64,000 nucleotides of DNA from JAEUKA01 sp035340095 (GTDB lineage Bacteria > Myxococcota_A > Polyangia > Palsa-1104 > JAEUJZ01): NCBI GenBank assembly GCA_035340095.1, contig DAORGN010000002.1, positions 1-64,000 on the forward strand, written 5' to 3'. Of this stretch, positions 17,355 through 24,854 are shown in pieces. The notes under the pieces are model-generated. The model saw only the letters and a program-made list of their open reading frames with translations. It was not told the origin of the DNA and searched no databases. The stretch's first letter is position 1. The number at the start of each line of letters is the position of its first letter. The translations under genes and the position numbers were made by a program.

Positions 17355-17864
17355 TCATTGGATGTAAATGCGGTCCGCCGCCAACCCACTGGCGAAATGG
17401 CAACTCGCGCAGCCGGTGGTGAGGTCAACTGCTCCGGTCATCTTGAGCAACATCGCGCCCTTCGAGACTCGAGCGGTTGCGTTTTTGAAGGCGGCGTTCG
17501 TCGGGAAGTGGAAATTTCCGACGGAATTCGTCATGGTGCTGGCGATGACGTTGCCCGCGGTGTCAAGGATGTCGACTTTGACGTCGGCAACTCCACCCGT
17601 GTTGCAGGTCTTGCTGTTCTTGGCTCCGTACACCGTACCACCCGTGCCGAGGATCTTGTCGGCGGCTTGCTGACCGGCTGCGTGGCAAGTCATGCAGTTG
17701 CGGCCCGGTAGCATTGCGTCCGACGCCTTCAGCATCTCGGCGGTTGGCTCTTCGCAGCCCGCTTTGGCTTGCGGTGCCGCATTGAGGTCCGCGGTATCGC
17801 CACAACCAACACCAAACAGGGGCATCGCAAACAGCAGGGCACAAGCAATGGTTCGTAGGTTCAT
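17355..17864 (-). CDS. Di-CxxCH lipoprotein, paralogue of the downstream gene
   Basis: The ATG at 17864 follows a strong AAGGAG site; 169 residues. The lipobox is FGVGC (C21). CMTCH (57-61) follows the MLPGR motif and CASCH (152-156) lies near the C-terminus. The middle region reads as a compact beta sandwich: GGTVYGAKNSKTCNTGG, VKVDILDTAGNVIAST, TNSVGNFHFP. A second cysteine pair (C37 and the Cys of KTCNTGG) is conserved between the paralogues and may form a disulphide. It is probably cotranscribed with the second copy. The family is not recognised by name; cytochrome assignment rests on the two CxxCH motifs plus export. Confidence 0.78.
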   Translation of the reverse strand: MNLRTIACALLFAMPLFGVGCGDTADLNAAPQAKAGCEEPTAEMLKASDAMLPGRNCMTCHAAGQQAADKILGTGGTVYGAKNSKTCNTGGVADVKVDILDTAGNVIASTMTNSVGNFHFPTNAAFKNATARVSKGAMLLKMTGAVDLTTGCASCHFASGLAADRIYIQ

Positions 17865-18132
17865 CGTCACATCTCCTTTTCTCAGCAGTGCGAGCGCGTG
17901 CATCCTACGCTTTGTGCCCCCACGCCAATCTTATCTTCAAAGCCTAGGTGGCGAATAGGGGGCCTTGCGTTTGTGCGGCGGCGCTCCTTCGGTGCGACAT
18001 CGCAAAACGGAGTGGTTCTGCGATTCGACCAGTGGTGCGCTTGGTTTCTGCCTCTGCGAGAGAAGGCCTGTTTTCAGGCGCCGCTTGTCCCGCACTTTGG
18101 GGTTTGGCACCTGCCTTGCTGATTGCAGCGGC

Positions 18133-19407
18133 ATGACCAACGACCAAACATCGACCCCTTCCTCTTCTTCTTCACCGGGCACCGCGTCCCACCGCTCGAT
18201 TGGCATTGATGCCATCGCGTTTGCAGTGCCGCGGGCCTACGTTGAGCTGGCCGATCTGGCGGCTGCCCGAGGCGTTCCTCCGACCAAGTACATTCAAGGC
18301 TTGGGCGTCGTTCAGATGGCTGTGGCCCATCCGGACGAAGATCCCGTCACGCTCGCCACCGAAGCGGCGCGGCGCTGTCTGATGGCGGCGGGGCGCTCTC
18401 CAGCGGAAATCGGCCTTTGCATCGTCGGTACCGAAACCGCGGTCGATCACTCCAAGCCGGTGTCGTCCTATCTGCACGGACTCCTTGGTTTGCCGTCGGC
18501 GTGCCGTGTGTTCGAAACCAAGCATGCTTGCTTTGGTGGCACTGCCGGTCTGCTCAATGCGGTCGACTGGCTGGCGGCGGGCTCTGCACGGGGCCGCTGT
18601 GCGCTGATCGTCTGCACCGACATTGCGCGGTATTCGGTTGGCACTGCGGGCGAGCCGACCCAAGGCGCCGGCGCGGTCGCGATGCTGATCAGCGAAAATC
18701 CGCGACTTCTTGAGCTGGAACCGGGGATCACCGGCTGCTTTTCACAAAACGTCCACGACTTTTGGCGACCGCTCTATCGAAAGGATGCGCTGGTCGACGG
18801 CCAGTTTTCGGTGCAGTGCTACCTCGACGCGCTCGCTGGAGCCTATGCCGAATGGCAGCGCCTGAGTGAAAGCAGCGAGCCGCTCGTGCGCACCTGCTAC
18901 CACGTTCCTTACGGCAAAATGGCGCGCAAGGCCCATCAGCGCCGCTGCCAGCTCGACGGCATGACCGATGAAGCCGCCGACAAGAGCTTTGCCGTTGAAG
19001 TCGAGCCCTCGCTGCGGGTTCCTTCACAGGTCGGCAACATCTACACTGGCTCGCTTTATCTTGCGCTCCTTTCGCTCCTCTACCACCAAGCGGCGGAGCT
19101 TTCGGGCAAGCGGATCGGACTATTTAGCTACGGCTCGGGCTGCGCCGCGGAGTTTTTCGCTGGCCGGGTGATGCCGACCGCTGCGGCCCAGATCGCGCGG
19201 GCTGGTGTCGATACAACGCTCGCCAATCGGCATCGGCTGGACATTCCGGTCTACGAGGAGCTGCGCAAAAACGACATTCATGTCGATCAGCGTCCATCCG
19301 AAATGCCGTCAGCCGCGGAAACCGGTGCCGCGCTCGCCATGGTCGATCGATCGCCGCGATTTAACGGCATCGACAACCAAGAGCGCCGCATCTACACCGT
19401 CGCCTAA
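18133..19407 (+). CDS. mvaS: Hydroxymethylglutaryl-CoA synthase
   Basis: The ATG at 18133 gives 424 residues; upstream in-frame sequence back to 17965 is not coding-like. Catalytic residues of HMG-CoA synthase are all visible: E101 in GTETAVDHSKP, nucleophile C133 in ETKHACFGGTAGL and H257 in CYHVPYGKM. The DFWRPLYRKDALVDGQFS segment (209-226) and the C-terminal GSGCAAEFF motif are also typical. It condenses acetyl-CoA with acetoacetyl-CoA in the cytoplasm, the first committed step of the mevalonate route. The Ser/Thr-rich first 20 residues are extra. A polyketide beta-branching homologue is possible, but no PKS genes are nearby, so the isoprenoid role is more likely. Confidence 0.92.
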   Translation: MTNDQTSTPSSSSSPGTASHRSIGIDAIAFAVPRAYVELADLAAARGVPPTKYIQGLGVVQMAVAHPDEDPVTLATEAARRCLMAAGRSPAEIGLCIVGTETAVDHSKPVSSYLHGLLGLPSACRVFETKHACFGGTAGLLNAVDWLAAGSARGRCALIVCTDIARYSVGTAGEPTQGAGAVAMLISENPRLLELEPGITGCFSQNVHDFWRPLYRKDALVDGQFSVQCYLDALAGAYAEWQRLSESSEPLVRTCYHVPYGKMARKAHQRRCQLDGMTDEAADKSFAVEVEPSLRVPSQVGNIYTGSLYLALLSLLYHQAAELSGKRIGLFSYGSGCAAEFFAGRVMPTAAAQIARAGVDTTLANRHRLDIPVYEELRKNDIHVDQRPSEMPSAAETGAALAMVDRSPRFNGIDNQERRIYTVA

Positions 19408-19424
19408 TTCGGCAAGTGACGGCA

Positions 19425-19459
19425 GCCCGCTTTGCCTGCTCCGCATCGGAAAAGCGGGC
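19425..19459 (+). terminator. Candidate hairpin terminator after mvaS
   Basis: A perfect nine-base inverted repeat, GCCCGCTTT and AAAGCGGGC, encloses 17 bases that themselves contain TCCG-CAT-CGGA. It lies 17 bases after the mvaS stop. No T-run follows on the plus strand (an A-run does), so intrinsic termination is only a possibility; a processing or end-protecting hairpin would look the same. Confidence 0.5.
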
Positions 19460-19488
19460 CCGTTCAAGAAAAAATCAGCGCAGAGAGG

Positions 19489-19512
19489 GATTTTTCTTTA
19501 CAGCGAAAAATC
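19489..19512. repeat. Dyad upstream of tRNA-Ile
   Basis: GATTTTTC and GAAAAATC form a perfect eight-base inverted repeat with an eight-base spacer. It is nested inside a longer imperfect dyad, AGAGAGGGATT (19482-19492) with AATCCTCTCT (19530-19539, one bulge). It lies over the presumed tRNA promoter and could be an operator or an AT-rich hairpin at the end of the mvaS transcript. Confidence 0.45.
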
Positions 19513-19526
19513 GGCCATGGTAGTAA
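19497..19526 (+). promoter_or_regulatory. Possible sigma70-type promoter for tRNA-Ile
   Basis: TTTACA (19497-19502) is followed after 18 bases by TAGTAA (19521-19526) preceded by TGG, an extended -10 pattern. The predicted start would be about 15 bases before the tRNA. The match to consensus is moderate, and the assignment rests mainly on position. Confidence 0.4.
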
Positions 19527-19547
19527 GCCAATCCTCTCTCGCGTTTT

Positions 19548-19621
19548 GGGTGCATAGCTCAGGTGGTTAGAGCGCAGCCCTGATAAGGCTGAGGTCCCTG
19601 GTTCGAATCCAGGTGCACCCA
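19548..19621 (+). tRNA. tRNA-Ile (GAT anticodon)
   Basis: The cloverleaf is clear. The acceptor GGGTGCA pairs with TGCACCC, the D arm contains AGCTCAGGTGGTTAGAGC, and the anticodon stem is CAGCC/GGCTG with loop CTGATAA (anticodon GAT at 19582-19584). The T arm is CCTGG-TTCGAAT-CCAGG, and the discriminator is A at 19621. The 3' CCA is not encoded (CTC follows). It stands alone, outside an rRNA spacer. Four bases separate it from the stop codon of the convergent kinase gene, so its 3' trailer runs antisense into that gene. Confidence 0.96.
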
Positions 19622-19625
19622 CTCG

Positions 19626-21197
19626 TTAGTATCCCTTGGTATCTAAGGGAAAACTTGGTCCTTTGGGTGGGGCAGGTTTGGCTCGGTGGCGATGCCGGCG
19701 TGTCTTCGTTGCCTTGCTCGTTTCCTCAGTTCCCGTTTCGGGCTCGGCTGAGGGGGCTTTTTTCGCGACTGCGTCTGCTGGTTCCGCTGATGCGACGCTT
19801 GCGGTCACGGGCGCTGGTTCGCTGCCTGGTCGCGCTTCCGGTACAAACAGTACTTTTTGCGCGGCTTGTTCTCTTTGGGCGGTTTGTTGACTGGCGAAGC
19901 TTGGTGTGGGCGGCGGTCGCTTTCGGAGCCAGACGCCCCACAGCACGGTCAGAATCGCAACCACAAGCGATGCCACAGCGAGCGTTCGCGCGCGGCGTGC
20001 CGCAGTCTGGTGTGCACCGTTGGTTAGCACCGCCGTTGCCATTCGCAAAGGCCGCGTCGCTCCTGAACTGCTGATGACCGTCGGAGGGGCTCCTGAATCG
20101 CCAGGCGCGAGCGTAGGCGGACCTGACCCAGTAGAAACCTCGCCGGGACTGGCTGCTGGCTGGGGCAAGGCGGGCCGAATGGTCTGACCACTTGTCGACG
20201 GAAGGAACTGGATCAGGATCTGGAGCGCTACCGCACAATCGACGGGCCGGTTTTCCAGGGACTGCGACAGAAACTGATCGAGCGCGGGCTGCAAGTCTGG
20301 TGGAAACGTAGTGCCTGGCAGAAGCTCGGTCAGACGCAGCGGCGGCGAAACCATGCGCGCCATCACCATCGACACTTCCGATCGACTCGTTTCCCCCCAC
20401 GGCAGTTTTTTGGTCAGCATTTCCGTCAAGATGACCCCGACGGCAAACACATCTGATTGGGGGCTGGCTTCGTCGCCTTGCAGCGTTTCCGGCGCCATGT
20501 AGTGCGGCGTTCCGAGCGCTGTTTGCGTCGATGTCACCCGTGTCTTGCGACCGAGTACGCGCGCGATGCCGAAGTCGAGCACCTTGACGACCTCTTCCGC
20601 CCCAACCGAAAGCGGCTTGCGCGCGACGAAGATGTTGTCCGGTTTGACGTCGCGGTGGATGATCTGCCGAGTGTGCGCCGCCGCGAGTGCACGCACCGCC
20701 GGGATGAGCAGCTCCAGCGCCCGCAGCAGCGGCATCGGGGCTTCCCGCTGAATCAGTCGGTCGAGCGTTTCCCCCCCGAGCAGCTCCATTGCGATGTAGC
20801 TTTGGCCGTCGCTGGTGTGGCCGCTGTCGAAGATGGTCACCGCGTTTGGGTGGTCCAGGCTGCTCGCAATTTGGGCTTCCCGCTCGAAACGTTTGCGCAT
20901 TTCGGCGCTCTGTCGATGCTCGCTGCGGAGCAGTTTCAGGGCGACGCGACGACCGATGCCGGCTTGGGTGGCGACGTAGACCTCGCTCATGTGGCCGTAG
21001 CCAAGCGGCTCACCCAAGACGTACTTGCCGCCGAACACGCGCTGATCGCCAAGTAGTTGTGCGCCATCTTTGGCACAAAAATTGGCGTCCCCGTCGGGTG
21101 GTAGATAAACAGAGTGGCAACTCGGGCAGTATTTGCCCAGCACGGTGGGTGGCGGATCGAAGTTTTGCGCCACGTTGTGTGCTGCAGTTTCCGTCAT
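19626..21197 (-). CDS. Ser/Thr protein kinase with N-terminal zinc ribbon and one membrane segment
   Basis: The 523-residue kinase starts with a zinc ribbon-like motif, YCPSCHSVYLPPDG...FCAKDG (C24, C27, C41). The Hanks-type kinase domain spans about residues 57-325: glycine loop GYGHMSEV (66-73), VALKLL lysine, IIHRDVKPDNI catalytic loop, DFGIA metal motif and GTPHYMAPE. A Pro/Ser-rich stretch follows, then one transmembrane helix (LAVASLVVAILTVLWGVWL, about 413-431) and a basic Pro/Ala-rich tail with no recognised extracellular domain. The kinase domain lies on the cytoplasmic side. The tRNA-Ile gene is convergent and 4 bases away. Confidence 0.92.
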   Translation of the reverse strand: MTETAAHNVAQNFDPPPTVLGKYCPSCHSVYLPPDGDANFCAKDGAQLLGDQRVFGGKYVLGEPLGYGHMSEVYVATQAGIGRRVALKLLRSEHRQSAEMRKRFEREAQIASSLDHPNAVTIFDSGHTSDGQSYIAMELLGGETLDRLIQREAPMPLLRALELLIPAVRALAAAHTRQIIHRDVKPDNIFVARKPLSVGAEEVVKVLDFGIARVLGRKTRVTSTQTALGTPHYMAPETLQGDEASPQSDVFAVGVILTEMLTKKLPWGETSRSEVSMVMARMVSPPLRLTELLPGTTFPPDLQPALDQFLSQSLENRPVDCAVALQILIQFLPSTSGQTIRPALPQPAASPGEVSTGSGPPTLAPGDSGAPPTVISSSGATRPLRMATAVLTNGAHQTAARRARTLAVASLVVAILTVLWGVWLRKRPPPTPSFASQQTAQREQAAQKVLFVPEARPGSEPAPVTASVASAEPADAVAKKAPSAEPETGTEETSKATKTRRHRHRAKPAPPKGPSFPLDTKGY

Positions 21198-21533
21198 GCG
21201 TCCGCTCAGCGAGGGCAGGGCTGCGCGCCGTCGGCAAGCCCCCTTTTTTCTACGATAGCAGGATCGACCGCCGGCTGTCTCGTCGCCCGAACGCGGCTGT
21301 CAGTTCCAGCAAGTTGGATGTTTGGGCCAGGCCGAACAGTGCGGATGCGCGCGGCTTTTTGTGTCACTGCGGACTTCGCCGATACAACGACCGTTTTTCT
21401 GCGCTCGCCAAGCGAAATTCCTGCGGCTCAAGCGACGGCAAATCGCGATAAACAATTGGTTGAGTTCGCATTTTTCGCTTGCCGCGAATCTATTGAATGG
21501 AATACATTCAAGCTATCAATTGGGGCGGCACGG
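21198..21533. other. Divergent intergenic region, 336 bases
   Basis: This lies between the divergent kinase and MerR-like genes. The left part is GC-rich with no convincing coding; in-frame extensions of the MerR-like gene to 21114 are not protein-like. The right 90 bases become AT-rich and contain the inverted repeat at 21493-21511. No RNA gene was recognised. Confidence 0.6.
21493..21511. promoter_or_regulatory. Operator-like inverted repeat upstream of MerR-like gene
   Basis: TTGAATG and CATTCAA are perfect seven-base arms around a five-base centre, GAATA. The 19-base dyad ends 22 bases before the ATG of the MerR-like gene, in the AT-rich part of the gap. Its size and placement suit autoregulation by a MerR-type dimer, which is inference from context. 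Confidence 0.5.
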
Positions 21534-22259
21534 ATGGGCCAAAAACGCGACGAGAAGCTTTCGAAAGCGAGGAATGGCAGCCGTGAGACGACAACGAGGA
21601 ACGAAGCTGTGTTGAGCGAAGAACTTCTGACACCAAGCGCGCGAACGCCATCCCGACTGGGGATGAGCCGTCGTCCGCTGCGTGGTCGGCCAGTTCCCAG
21701 TCGCTCACGCAGTCATTTGCTCGAGGCCGAGATGGTCGAAATCGAGCAGCAGCACCCAGACGGGATGACGCTTACGCAGGTGCTTTCAGCGTTCGGTGAT
21801 CGCGGGATTCATCTGTCGGAAGCGACGTTTCGCAAATACGTGCAGCTTGGTCTGCTGGGCCGGAGCCGGCGCGTGGGACGCAAAGGCAAGCACCAGGGTT
21901 CGCTCGGGATGTATCCGGCGACGACGGTGCGGCGGCTTAACACGATTCGGCAGATGCTCGGGGCCCACTACACCATCGAAGACATCCAGCGCTCGTTTTT
22001 GCGCTTTGCCGACGAGATCGACAGCTTGCAGCGGGGACTTGCGGGGCTGCTCGATGGTCTTTCGCGGGAGCTCGATGGGGGCCAGTTTGCAGCCGATCGG
22101 AAGCGCGCGATGACGAAAGAGCTGCTGGCGATTCGCAAGCTCGGCAGTGATGTGGTGCAGCGCATTGAGGCGCTCGAGCGAGAGCTGGTGTCACCGCTCG
22201 AACGTGCGGCACGACAGCGAACCTTTGGCACAAGCAGCGGCAGCGACGAACTTTTGTAG
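21534..22259 (+). CDS. MerR-like helix-turn-helix regulatory protein
   Basis: The ATG at 21534 gives 241 residues; longer open-frame starts lie in non-coding sequence. A basic, Ser/Arg-rich N-terminus (1-65) precedes a winged helix-turn-helix (about 75-150: MTLTQVLSAFGDRGIHLSEATFRKYVQLGLLG... TTVRRLNTIRQMLGAHYTIEDIQ). This matches MerR-type DNA-binding domains. A C-terminal helical region (about 155-225) may be a dimerisation coiled coil (LQRGLAGLLDGLSREL). No effector-binding cysteines are seen. It is followed 43 bases later by a sigma-region-4-like protein; the two may be one operon. Confidence 0.78.
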   Translation: MGQKRDEKLSKARNGSRETTTRNEAVLSEELLTPSARTPSRLGMSRRPLRGRPVPSRSRSHLLEAEMVEIEQQHPDGMTLTQVLSAFGDRGIHLSEATFRKYVQLGLLGRSRRVGRKGKHQGSLGMYPATTVRRLNTIRQMLGAHYTIEDIQRSFLRFADEIDSLQRGLAGLLDGLSRELDGGQFAADRKRAMTKELLAIRKLGSDVVQRIEALERELVSPLERAARQRTFGTSSGSDELL

Positions 22260-22302
22260 ATGAGGTGGTTTTTCCACCGGGCGGAATGCAGGGAGACGCA
22301 GT

Positions 22303-22806
22303 ATGCAAGACATTACCCAACCACCGGACGCGACTCCGTCGGAGTGCAATGAAACAGACGGCAACACGACCCCCGAGGTCAGCCGCAAGGTTCGCAAGCA
22401 TCACAAGCGATCGCGCAGCAAGACGATAGCGCCGCGGCGGCTCACCAAAGAGGAGCTTCGCGAGGCTGCACTTCTCCCGGTGATCGACGATTCAGAACGT
22501 CCGCAGACGCGGGCCGACTGCGCGGGTGGGGCGCGTCCGTGCCCGTGGGTGTCTTGCAAGCATCACCTGTTTTTGGATGTGAATCCGGAAACCGGCAGCA
22601 TCAAGCTCAACTTTCCGGACAAAGAGCTGACCGAGATGCGAGAGACATGCGCGCTTGACGTTGCCGATCGCGGTGGAATTACGCTCGAAGAAGTGGGCGC
22701 GATTTTGAATCTCACCCGCGAGCGCATCCGCCAAGTCGAAGTCCGTGGTCTGCTCAAGCTGCGCGCCGTGAGCCCCGATGGTGACGTCGGGCGTGACATG
22801 CCCTAG
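22303..22806 (+). CDS. Sigma-70 region-4-like DNA-binding protein with cysteine motif
   Basis: This 167-residue protein has a Lys/Arg-rich N-terminus (RKVRKHHKRSRSK) and a cysteine-rich segment, DCAGGARPCPWVSCKHH (about 67-83). A C-terminal helix-turn-helix, GITLEEVGAILNLTRERIRQVEVRGLLKL (about 124-152), is the conserved -35-recognition fold of sigma region 4. Region 2 is absent, so it is not a complete sigma factor. Together with C114 the cysteines could bind a metal or cluster. Related stand-alone proteins are known in Deltaproteobacteria as sigma-factor-like HTH proteins; the function is unproven. A GGGAGA ribosome site precedes the ATG. Confidence 0.75.
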   Translation: MQDITQPPDATPSECNETDGNTTPEVSRKVRKHHKRSRSKTIAPRRLTKEELREAALLPVIDDSERPQTRADCAGGARPCPWVSCKHHLFLDVNPETGSIKLNFPDKELTEMRETCALDVADRGGITLEEVGAILNLTRERIRQVEVRGLLKLRAVSPDGDVGRDMP

Positions 22807-22937
22807 CCGTCCCCCTGCCATCCCCGACCTTTTTTCACTCTGCGGTCCGCTCGGGCCGTGACGACTTCCACCCCAACATGAATCGCGCTGCGCCGCTTTG
22901 CTGCTGCGGCCTGCTTTTTTCGCATGCGAAAGCGACG

Positions 22938-22956
22938 CGCTCTCTCGATGAGAGCG
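22938..22956. terminator. Hairpin between convergent genes
   Basis: CGCTCTC and GAGAGCG are perfect seven-base arms with loop TCGAT, in the convergent gap between the sigma-like gene and the outer-membrane protein gene. A 14-base palindrome, TTTCGCATGCGAAA, lies just upstream (22918-22931). There is no T-run, so Rho-independent activity is uncertain. Confidence 0.4.
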
Positions 22957-23012
22957 GGCGTAGGTTGTGCGGCTTTGGGAGCGAGAGCGCTGCGCGGAGG
23001 GAGGCGGGGAGG

Positions 23013-24707
23013 TTAGTACTGGTAGCCGATCTGAACGACGCCGCCGAAGTAGGTGTCGCTGGCGCCGGCAGCGAGGTGGCGGGCATCGCGGCCCGTCGCT
23101 ACGTCACCCGGCGTCTGATCCACGAGCGTCTTGCCCAGGTCGAACGTGTAGTTGAATAGCTCGTAGTAGCCGCTCAGCCGGATCGTCAGACCCTTCCACA
23201 CCATCGCTTCGAGGAGAGTCAGGCTGGCGCGCAGACCGTAGCCGCTCGCCGGGCCAAAGCCACCGTTGCCGTACAAATCGGCAACCGGGCCCGATGCGGT
23301 GTCGGTGTTGGCGGTGCCAAAGCGCTGGCCAATTTCACCGTAGCTTATCGGAATGTGGACGTTCACGTCGACGACACCGGCGAAGTAGACCTTGTCGTTC
23401 ACAAAATACGGGAAGCGGCCACCAAGACCGAGGGTGAAGTACTGATACAGGATGTCGGGCAGACCGTGATCGTTTACACCGTCGGCGGTCTTGTCGATGA
23501 AGTTTTCATCCTGGTACGGGTACTGCTTCTGCTCTTTCGCCACTGCAAAGAAGTGCGCGCCGTACTGGGCATTGAACAGAATCGACGGCATGTTCCGCTT
23601 GTTGAGCAGGTTGATGTGATAGCGGAGACCGCCTTCCACCTTCCACTCGCGGGTCGCCAAAAGAACCTGGCTTGTGCCCGAGCCGTACTTCGAATCCGGC
23701 CAGAAGAAGTAGTCGAACGTGGCACCAATGCCGAGACCTTTGATGGCGCCAATCCGCATCATCGCCAGCGGGTAGGCCGTCAGATCGACGCGCACGCCGG
23801 TTGCAATCGACGTCGCAAAGCCAGGGCACGCCGCGGTGGTGCCGCGCTTATACGGCAGATAGTGCGAAACGTAGCCGCGACCGAGCGGCATCTTGGGATC
23901 GGGAACGCGCTTTTCCAGGTCGTAGCACTTGAGCGGCGAGTCTGGACTTGAGTCTTCCGTATAGCTGAAGCTACGGCCACCGACGATCACGCCCGCGCCC
24001 GCATCAATGAACGGATAGTAAATCGGGCGAAGCAGCTCGCGCTCTTTGCGGCGTTTTTCGGCCTCGTCGCGAGCGAGCTTGGCAATCGGGTCTTCTTCCT
24101 TGCCGAGCTTGGACGTTGGGTCCGATGGCGGAGGTTCTGCCTGGGCAACCGGTGCTGGCCTGTCTTCCGGTGGGCCGGCAATTGCCGCGACTACGGCGGG
24201 ACCAATCTCGCTTTCGACCGTGGTGATGGTGGCCGGCTCAACCTTGTCGTTTTTCAGATCGTAAGTGAGCTTGCCGACCGGCTTGCCGCTCGCGCCATGG
24301 CGGGCCGCGATGTTGAGCTTGTATTGACCGGAGTCTTTGTCGGTCTTGAGCTTGCCGGTGATGACGACGTCGATCTTCTGGTCATTGGCGATGAGCGCGA
24401 CGTCTTCGGTACCGTGGCCGGTGACGTTGAGCTTCTTGGCCGCCGCGTTCCACTTGGCTTCCGGAACGACGGTGTAGTCCTTCTTGAGCGCGTTTTCGAT
24501 CGCCTTTTGCAGCTTCGGCGGCGCTCCCTCAATCGGGAGTACGACGACGCTCTTTTTTTCCTGTGCGGCGACGACGCTGGGATGAAGTGACAGCGCCCCA
24601 AATCCTGTCAGACCGACCAGCAGGGCGCGGCCCACTGTCCGAGCTGTGAGGAAGGACGCGAGACCGAATTCGATTCGATTGGGACTTCTGCGCAGCAAGC
24701 TCACCAT
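23013..24707 (-). CDS. Outer-membrane beta-barrel protein with N-terminal periplasmic domain
   Basis: This is 564 residues. A long signal sequence ends near VVAAQ (about 47-49). Residues of about 50-190 form an alpha/beta domain (VVVLPIEGAPPKLQKAIENALKKDY... DVVITGKL), the style of periplasmic CsgG/TolB-N-like modules used in Myxococcota outer-membrane proteins. A Pro/Ala- and charged linker (about 190-230) leads to the C-terminal half with alternating aromatic beta strands. It ends in an aromatic residue (VVQIGYQY), as expected for Bam-assembled barrels. The substrate is unknown. Confidence 0.75.
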   Translation of the reverse strand: MVSLLRRSPNRIEFGLASFLTARTVGRALLVGLTGFGALSLHPSVVAAQEKKSVVVLPIEGAPPKLQKAIENALKKDYTVVPEAKWNAAAKKLNVTGHGTEDVALIANDQKIDVVITGKLKTDKDSGQYKLNIAARHGASGKPVGKLTYDLKNDKVEPATITTVESEIGPAVVAAIAGPPEDRPAPVAQAEPPPSDPTSKLGKEEDPIAKLARDEAEKRRKERELLRPIYYPFIDAGAGVIVGGRSFSYTEDSSPDSPLKCYDLEKRVPDPKMPLGRGYVSHYLPYKRGTTAACPGFATSIATGVRVDLTAYPLAMMRIGAIKGLGIGATFDYFFWPDSKYGSGTSQVLLATREWKVEGGLRYHINLLNKRNMPSILFNAQYGAHFFAVAKEQKQYPYQDENFIDKTADGVNDHGLPDILYQYFTLGLGGRFPYFVNDKVYFAGVVDVNVHIPISYGEIGQRFGTANTDTASGPVADLYGNGGFGPASGYGLRASLTLLEAMVWKGLTIRLSGYYELFNYTFDLGKTLVDQTPGDVATGRDARHLAAGASDTYFGGVVQIGYQY

Positions 24708-24854
24708 GGGGTCTCCACGAAAGACAGAGGGCAGCTCATCCGGAACAAGCGGTTTCTGCCACAGGCCAATACCAAACGTGGAAGCATAGTATCACAGGAA
24801 TCACCTGCTACTTCGGGGAATCTCTGCACATCCCTTGTGATAGATTTTCCCGAC

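Noticed and set aside
17965..18132. Earlier start for mvaS
   Set aside because: The residues are Cys/Arg-rich and not conserved in the family.
22918..22931. TTTCGCATGCGAAA palindrome as a protein-binding site
   Set aside because: It is in a convergent gap with no promoter nearby, so an operator role is unlikely; noted only beside the hairpin.
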